A stretch of DNA of 64,000 bases from Streptomyces aurantiogriseus. Lineage in GTDB: Bacteria > Actinomycetota > Actinomycetes > Streptomycetales > Streptomycetaceae. The notes below the pieces were generated by a model. It did no database searches. It saw nothing but the letters and a program-made list of their open reading frames with translations, and was not told where the DNA came from. The DNA lies in the NCBI RefSeq assembly GCF_014649375.1, contig NZ_BMSX01000003.1, positions 585,693 through 649,692 on the forward strand, given 5' to 3'. Shown one piece after another: positions 59,215 to 64,000 of the stretch. The first letter of the stretch is position 1. Every line of letters starts with the position of its first letter. The position numbers and the translations under genes were made by a program.

Positions 59215-60246
59215 ATGTCTTCGACCGAGTTGCCGTCCGTGCCGCCCACCAGTGTGCTGCCGAAGGCGGCTTCCGTCCGGGTCGCCGAGGGCGAGCGACT
59301 CCGATCGGTCGGACTGCCGGGCGTCAGCCTGACGATCCGCTCCAGGCCACCCGCGCGCGCGGGACTCGAACCCGCGCTGTACGTGCACGGGCTCGGCGGT
59401 TCCTCACAGAACTGGTCCGCGATGATGGCGCTGCTCGACGGGGTCGTCGAGAGTGAGGCCGTCGATCTGCCCGGCTTCGGCGACTCCCCGCCGCCGGACG
59501 ACGGCAACTACTCCATCACGGCACACGCGCGTGCCGTGATCCGCTACCTCGACGCGCAGGAACGCGGACCCGTCCACCTCTTCGGCAACTCCCTCGGCGG
59601 CGCCGTGTCCACGCGCGTCGCCGCGGTCCGGCCCGACCTCGTCCGCACGCTCACGCTCGTCTCGCCCGCCCTGCCGGAGCTGCGCGTCCAGCGCACCGCG
59701 GTGCCCACGGGCCTGCTCGGCATGCCCGGCGTGGCCGCGCTCTTCAGCCGGTTCACCCGTGAGTGGACGGCCGAACACCGGGTCCGCGGGGTCATGGCCC
59801 TGTGCTACGGCGACCCCGGGCGGGTCACGCCGGAGGCGTTCCGTCACGCGGTGGAGGAAATGGAGCGACGGCTGCAGCTGCCGTACTTCTGGGACGCGAT
59901 GACGCGGTCCGCGCGCGGGCTCGTCAACGCGTACACGCTGGGCGGCCAGCACGGACTGTGGCGCCAGGCCGAGCGCGTCCTCGCCCCGACGCTCCTCATC
60001 TACGGCGGCCGTGACCAGCTCGTCGGCTTCCGCATGGCCCAGAAGGCCGCGCGCAGCTTCCGTGACTGCCGTCTGCTCACGCTGCCCAACGCGGGGCACG
60101 TGGCGATGATGGAGTATCCGGAGACGGTCGCCACGGCGTTCAAGGAGCTGCTGGCGGAGACAAGTTCGGCGGCGGAGCCGGGAACCGGCGCGGTCTCCGG
60201 CGCGTTGTCCGAGCGGACCGGCCGGTCCGCGGGTGCGGGGAGCTGA
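59215..60246 (+). CDS. Alpha/beta-fold hydrolase
   Basis: 343 residues. PALYVHGLGGSSQNWSAMMA (oxyanion HGLGG), AVDLPGFGDSPPPDDG, nucleophile elbow HLFGNSLGGAVSTRVA, aspartate in LLIYGGRDQLVGFRMA and histidine in LPNAGHVAMMEYPETVA. Likely esterase or C-C hydrolase-like enzyme of unknown substrate. The downstream DUF3152 gene begins nine bases after its stop, so the two are cotranscribed. Confidence 0.9.
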   Translation: MSSTELPSVPPTSVLPKAASVRVAEGERLRSVGLPGVSLTIRSRPPARAGLEPALYVHGLGGSSQNWSAMMALLDGVVESEAVDLPGFGDSPPPDDGNYSITAHARAVIRYLDAQERGPVHLFGNSLGGAVSTRVAAVRPDLVRTLTLVSPALPELRVQRTAVPTGLLGMPGVAALFSRFTREWTAEHRVRGVMALCYGDPGRVTPEAFRHAVEEMERRLQLPYFWDAMTRSARGLVNAYTLGGQHGLWRQAERVLAPTLLIYGGRDQLVGFRMAQKAARSFRDCRLLTLPNAGHVAMMEYPETVATAFKELLAETSSAAEPGTGAVSGALSERTGRSAGAGS

Positions 60247-60254
60247 GGGGGGTC

Positions 60255-61637
60255 GTGGGACGCCACAGTCGACGGGGATCAGCGCCCAAGGGCGCATCGA
60301 AGGGCAGTTCCGGGAACGCCTCCCAGGGGGACGCGCGGGGTGGTCGTGTCCAGGGCGCGGGCCGGCCTGCGGGCGGTACGCCGGTTCGTGGGGTGCCCCG
60401 GCTTCCCGACGGGACCCCTGCGCATGGCTTCCCCCGGCTTCCCGACGGCACTCCTGCCCACGGCGCGCCCAGGTTGCCCGACGGAACTCCCGCTCACGGC
60501 TTCCCGCAGGTCCGTGGCGGTCATCCCGAGCAGCGTGAAAGCGGGGGCGGGTGGGGGGAGTTGAGGGGGCGGACGCAGAGCGGTGCCGGACCCCTGATTC
60601 CCCGTCAGAGGCCGGCGGGTACCGGGGGTCCACGCAAGGAGTACCTCGACGCCTTCGCCGAGGAGGACGACGTGTTCGCACGCCGTCGGCCCGCGTCCGT
60701 CGCCGCGTCCGCGGACAATGCCTACGACCCGTACGCCTCCGTCACCGACTGGGACCCGGCCCCGCGGGGGGCCGCCCCGGCCGACGTCGACGACGACGCA
60801 CCGCCCACCGGCGAACCCGTGGCCGCCAAGGGCGCCAAAGGGCGGACGTTCACCGGGATCGCGGCCGCCGCCGTCACCACCGTGCTGGCCGTGGTGGTGG
60901 CCGGGCAGGTCACCGACACACGGGACGGGGACGTCCAGTCGCAGTCCACGACGGACCAAGCCGCCCGCGACGCCCGCGACTCCGCCACGCGCGGGGACGA
61001 CCGGCCGAGCCCGTCGCCGTCCGCCGACGTGGCGCCGCTGACGTACGAGCAGAAGATGGGCGCGAAATACGCGCTCAGTGCCACGCTCAAAGGGCCGGGG
61101 AAGTTCGACGCGGTGCCCGGCATCGACAAGGCGCCCGGCAAGGGGCAGAAGTACACCTACCGGGTGGACGTGGAACAGGGGCTGGGGCTCGACGCCGAAC
61201 TCTTCGCGCAGGCCGTGCAGAAGACGCTGAACGACGACCGCAGTTGGGCCCACAGCGGCGCGCGGACCTTCGAGCGGATCTACTCGGGGAAGCCCGACTT
61301 CGTCATCACGCTCGCCAGCCCCGGCACCACCGCCGACTGGTGCGCGAAATCCGGTCTGGATACCACCGTGGACAACGTTTCCTGTAACTCGGACGCCACC
61401 GAGCGCGTGATGATCAACGCGTACCGGTGGGCGCAGGGGTCGAAGACCTACGGTGACAAGATGTACGCCTACCGGCAGATGCTCATCAACCACGAGGTCG
61501 GCCACCGGCTCGGCTACCCGCATGTGACCTGCGACAAGAACGGTGACCTCGCCCCGGTCATGCAGCAGCAGACGAAGTTCCTGGAGTATGACGGGATCCG
61601 CTGTCTGCCCAACCCCTGGCCGTATCCCAAGAGCTGA
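60255..61637 (+). CDS. DUF3152 metallopeptidase-like membrane protein
   Basis: 460 residues from a GTG. The cytoplasmic N-terminus has three 12-residue repeats PRLPDGTPAHG(F/A). One membrane helix lies at about residues 198-217 (TGIAAAAVTTVLAVVVAGQV), then a Ser/Asp-rich stalk and the DUF3152 domain (about 275-460): YRVDVEQGLGLDAELFAQAV, GARTFERIYSGKPDFVITLA, cysteine-containing CAKSGLDT and VSCNSDATERVMIN, and the zinc-protease motif in LINHEVGHRLGYPHVTC. A membrane-anchored, extracytoplasmic metalloprotease is predicted. Equivalent by position to Rv3207c. Confidence 0.9.
   Translation: MGRHSRRGSAPKGASKGSSGNASQGDARGGRVQGAGRPAGGTPVRGVPRLPDGTPAHGFPRLPDGTPAHGAPRLPDGTPAHGFPQVRGGHPEQRESGGGWGELRGRTQSGAGPLIPRQRPAGTGGPRKEYLDAFAEEDDVFARRRPASVAASADNAYDPYASVTDWDPAPRGAAPADVDDDAPPTGEPVAAKGAKGRTFTGIAAAAVTTVLAVVVAGQVTDTRDGDVQSQSTTDQAARDARDSATRGDDRPSPSPSADVAPLTYEQKMGAKYALSATLKGPGKFDAVPGIDKAPGKGQKYTYRVDVEQGLGLDAELFAQAVQKTLNDDRSWAHSGARTFERIYSGKPDFVITLASPGTTADWCAKSGLDTTVDNVSCNSDATERVMINAYRWAQGSKTYGDKMYAYRQMLINHEVGHRLGYPHVTCDKNGDLAPVMQQQTKFLEYDGIRCLPNPWPYPKS
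60399..60506 (+). repeat. 36-bp tandem repeat, three units, in DUF3152 gene
   Basis: Units at 60399-60434, 60435-60470 and 60471-60506 encode RLPDGTPAHG(F/A)P. The DNA copies differ at several positions, so the array is older than those in htrA. Confidence 0.85.
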
Positions 61638-61979
61638 CAAGTGGCTCAACTGTCGCCGACGCCCGCCCTCAGGCGCGTGCGTCGCGAGCTCTCTCATCTC
61701 CTCTCCTGCGCAAACCGGTCGTTCCGGGGCGCGGGATGCCGACGACCGACGTCGGGGCGGGCGGCCGCCGGATGACGTCCGTGACGTAACGTTTCGCGAT
61801 CGAGTGATCTCTTAGCGCGACGGAACGCGACCCGCACAGGAAAGTTACGACCGTTCACCCCTTTTGGTGGCGCTGCGGACAACCGTCCGTCGCGCCACCG
61901 TCCTGTCCGCATACCGTCTTCCCGCTGCGAGCCGCCGGGTCAACGGTGGCTCCCCAAACGGGAGATCGGGGGTGCACAC
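61638..61979. other. Promoter/leader region of the glycosyltransferase gene
   Basis: 342 bases without a gene. It contains an imperfect hairpin at 61866-61899 (GGTGGCG and CGGAC paired with GTCCG and CGCCACC, AACC loop) about 80 bases before the GTG start, and an AT-richer stretch around 61790-61850 that may hold the promoter. Confidence 0.5.
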
Positions 61980-63833
61980 GTGCGCATCGGACTGCTTACG
62001 GAGGGTGGCTATCCGTATGTGAGCGGTGACGCCGGACTCTGGTGCGACCGGCTCGTGCACAGGCTGGGGCAGCACGAGTTCGACCTCTACGCGCTCAGCC
62101 GCAGCGAGCACCAGGAGGCCGCGGGCCGGGTCGCACTGCCGCCGCAGGTCCGCCAGGTGCGGACAGCGCCCCTGTGGAAGGCCGAGAGCGACGGGGTCGC
62201 GTTCGGGCGGCGCGCGCGCCGGCGCTTCGCCGAGTGCTACGGCGAGTTGGTGGCCGTCCTGTGCGAGGGGGCCTCCGGCGACGCCTCGGAGGAGCGTTCC
62301 GCTGCTCAGGCGGACCGTTTCGGCAACGCGCTGTACGGGCTCGCGGAACTCGCGCGTGGCGAGGGCGGACTGGTGGGGGCGCTCCGCTCGGAAGGCGCCG
62401 TGCGCGCCCTGGAGCGCGCCTGTGGTGCGCCCGGCGCACTGCGTACGGCGCGTGAGGCGCGCGTCCCCGACCTGCTCGCCGTGACCGCGCATCTGGAACG
62501 GCTTCTGCGCCCCCTCTCGCTCGACTGGTACGAGGAGGGTGGGGACGGCGGGGCCGATGCACTGGGCTCGGTCGACCTGTGTCATGCGGCGTCGGGGGGT
62601 GCGGCCGCCCTGCCGGGGCTGCTGGCGCGGCACTTCTTCGGGGTGCCCTTGGTGGTGACGGAGTACGGGGTGCGGTTGCGGACGCACTATTTGAGCTCCG
62701 GGGCCGGGGCGGCTCCCTCGGCTTCGTCGTCGTCCTCCTCGTCCGCTTCCTCGATCTCGGAACCGGCCCCCGCCGTACGGGCGTTGCTCGCCGCGTTCCA
62801 CGGGCGGCTCGCCGCCGAGGTGTACCGGCGAGCCGCGTGCGTCACGCCCGGGAACGCGCACGCCCGCCGCTGGCAGGAGCGGTGCGGCGCCGACCGCGCC
62901 AAACTGCGCACCGTCTACCCGGGCATGGACGCCTCCCGCTTCGCCGAGGTCGGCGACTCCCCGGACACCGCCGACCCGCGCACGCTGGTCTGGGCCGGCC
63001 GGGTGGAACCCGCGAAGGACCTGGTGTCCCTGCTGCACGCCTTCGCGGAGGTCCGCAAGGAGGAGCCCGGCACCCGACTCCGGATCATCGGCGCGCCGGC
63101 CGGGCCCGAGGGGCAGGCGTACCTCGGCCACTGCCGGGTGCTGGCCGCGCAGCTCTTCCCGGATGAGGCGGACGGGCCGCACGCCGTCGGCGACAACCCG
63201 GTCTCCTTCGAGGAGATCGGCGGCCCGGAGGTGCCCGGCCCCGCGGAGGCGTACGCGGCCGGTGCCGTCGTCGTCCTGTCCAGCGTCGTCGAGGGCTTCC
63301 CCGTCGGCCTGGTCGAGGCGATGCTCTGCGGGCGCGCGACCGTGTCCACGGACGTTGGCGCGGTGGTCGAGGTCATCGGCGGTACGGGGCTGGTCGTCCC
63401 ACCGCGCAACCCGCGGGCACTCGCGGAGGCGTGCGTGGCGCTGTTGCGCGACCCCGAGCGCCGTGCGCGCCTGGGCGCGGCCGCCCGCGCACGCGCCCTC
63501 GAACTGTTCACGGTCGAGCAGAACGTCGCGGCATTTCACGGCATTTACCTGGAGGTCGTCTCCCGCAGCCCGGTCCGCCGGGTCGTCCTCGACGAAGCAG
63601 GCGAACCCCGGCCGTTCGCCGTCCCGGCGGAGGCGTGGCTCCCGGACCGCTGGACCGGCCTCGACAGGCGGGGCTGCGATGTGCGCGGGGCCGGCCGGGG
63701 GGAGGAGCCCGCGCCAGTGCGGGGGACGGGGGCAGTGTCCGGCGCATCGGCGGTGCCTGGGGCATCGATGGTGCCCGGCATCTCTCCGGTGCAGCCCGGC
63801 CCACGGGTCGCCGCCATGGAGGGGACGCGATGA
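61980..63833 (+). CDS. Glycosyltransferase family 4 with DUF3492 N-terminus (PelF-like)
   Basis: 617 residues from a GTG. N-terminal DUF3492-type Rossmann half: MRIGLLTEGGYPYVSGDAGL WCDRLV, HEFDLYALS, VDLCHAASGGAAALPGLLAR and PLVVTEYGVRLRTHYL. A Ser-run linker (SASSSSSSSASS, about 245-256) interrupts it. The GT4 C-terminal half has VYPGMDASRF, LVWAGRVEPAKDL, and the UDP-sugar binding EGFPVGLVEAMLCGRATVST region with the E-x7-E motif. Transfers a sugar from a nucleotide donor, probably in an extracellular polysaccharide or glycolipid pathway. Coupled by ATGA to the next gene, so an operon. Confidence 0.9.
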   Translation: MRIGLLTEGGYPYVSGDAGLWCDRLVHRLGQHEFDLYALSRSEHQEAAGRVALPPQVRQVRTAPLWKAESDGVAFGRRARRRFAECYGELVAVLCEGASGDASEERSAAQADRFGNALYGLAELARGEGGLVGALRSEGAVRALERACGAPGALRTAREARVPDLLAVTAHLERLLRPLSLDWYEEGGDGGADALGSVDLCHAASGGAAALPGLLARHFFGVPLVVTEYGVRLRTHYLSSGAGAAPSASSSSSSSASSISEPAPAVRALLAAFHGRLAAEVYRRAACVTPGNAHARRWQERCGADRAKLRTVYPGMDASRFAEVGDSPDTADPRTLVWAGRVEPAKDLVSLLHAFAEVRKEEPGTRLRIIGAPAGPEGQAYLGHCRVLAAQLFPDEADGPHAVGDNPVSFEEIGGPEVPGPAEAYAAGAVVVLSSVVEGFPVGLVEAMLCGRATVSTDVGAVVEVIGGTGLVVPPRNPRALAEACVALLRDPERRARLGAAARARALELFTVEQNVAAFHGIYLEVVSRSPVRRVVLDEAGEPRPFAVPAEAWLPDRWTGLDRRGCDVRGAGRGEEPAPVRGTGAVSGASAVPGASMVPGISPVQPGPRVAAMEGTR

Positions 63834-64000
63834 GCGGCCTGGGTGAACTGGACCGGCCCGGGACGCCGGGGAGCTCCGGGGCCTGGGACGAGCGGTCGGA
63901 GGGGTGGCTCTCGGGGCAGGAAGGCGCGGCGGGGGAGAGCCGGGAGCGGGGTGTCGGTGACGTGTTTGCAGGTGGGGGCGGGGAGCGGGGTGTCGGTGAC
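63830..64000 (+). CDS. Start of the next gene, cut by window end
   Basis: ATG overlaps the glycosyltransferase stop (ATGA). The 57 visible residues, [20 protein letters not shown] onward, are Gly/Glu/Arg-rich with a repeat of RERGVGD...GERGVGD (near 63940-64000). Too little is present to name it. Translational coupling suggests it works with the glycosyltransferase. Confidence 0.6.
   Translation, partial: MSGLGELDRPGTPGSSGAWDERSEGWLSGQEGAAGESRERGVGDVFAGGGGERGVGD

Overview
The window is a stretch of chromosome from a high-GC actinomycete, almost certainly a Streptomyces. The evidence is the GC-rich third codon positions, frequent GTG starts with GGAGG-type ribosome binding sites, near absence of TTA codons, mycothiol synthesis (mshB), the XRE/DUF5753-DUF397-ATPase trio typical of Streptomyces, and many Streptomyces-only small proteins. 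Both ends cut through genes.

Layout. Positions 1-4600 hold the two ATPase genes of a peptide ABC importer (the first truncated by the window edge), a prolyl-oligopeptidase-type S9 peptidase and a small membrane protein. Positions 4786-7070 are a degraded insertion-sequence zone: two inverted copies of the same ISAs1-type transposase fragment and an IS5-type transposase tail surround an intact lipoprotein of the S41 peptidase family. Positions 7100-14940 look like an accessory island: a DUF397/HTH-DUF5753/ATPase regulatory trio, a very large membrane-anchored nSTAND-type NTPase with 14 WD40 repeats, a NIPSNAP protein, an HTH protein with a zinc ribbon, and a frameshifted Rpn-like nuclease/transposase gene. 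Two genes of the accessory zones, the S41 lipoprotein and the NTPase, carry an early TTA (bldA) codon.

From 15259 the window is core chromosome: mshB and a membrane protein; a VanW/YoaR-type cell-wall protein; a drug-type ABC exporter translationally coupled to a DesKR-type two-component system; a SirB1-like protein and a GNAT acetyltransferase; then ferredoxin fdxA with dapC, and dapE, a LOG protein, a FolP2-like protein, a DivIVA-domain protein, tag, an enoyl-CoA hydratase, DUF3117, an O-methyltransferase, an ECF sigma factor with its zinc anti-sigma factor, htrA, tatB, mrp, DUF1003, an MgtE-like protein and corA. From memory of the H37Rv map, this order closely follows Mycobacterium tuberculosis Rv1201-Rv1239 (dapE, LOG, folP2, DivIVA, tagA, DUF3117, O-MT, sigE, rseA, htrA, tatB, mrp, CBS/MgtE, corA). 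The functional themes are lysine/peptidoglycan precursor synthesis, envelope stress response, protein export and magnesium homeostasis.

Positions 47000-64000 hold a SUFU-domain protein, a zinc-ribbon protein, PHP phosphoesterase, MarC, an NYN nuclease-like protein, two alpha/beta hydrolases, a DEAD-box RNA helicase with a 16-fold repeated basic tail, a ferritin-like protein, DUF3107, TetR, a DUF3152 metallopeptidase-like protein and a DUF3492-type glycosyltransferase. The helicase to DUF3152 part resembles a second mycobacterial block (about Rv3207c-Rv3211).

Notable sequence-level features: probable non-canonical start codons (CTG for the helicase, ATT for the O-methyltransferase), several perfect 14-20 bp stem-loop terminators, expanded in-frame DNA repeats in htrA, the helicase and the DUF3152 gene, and a long leader of corA containing a candidate 15-codon upstream peptide. 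No tRNA, rRNA, CRISPR array or origin was recognised.
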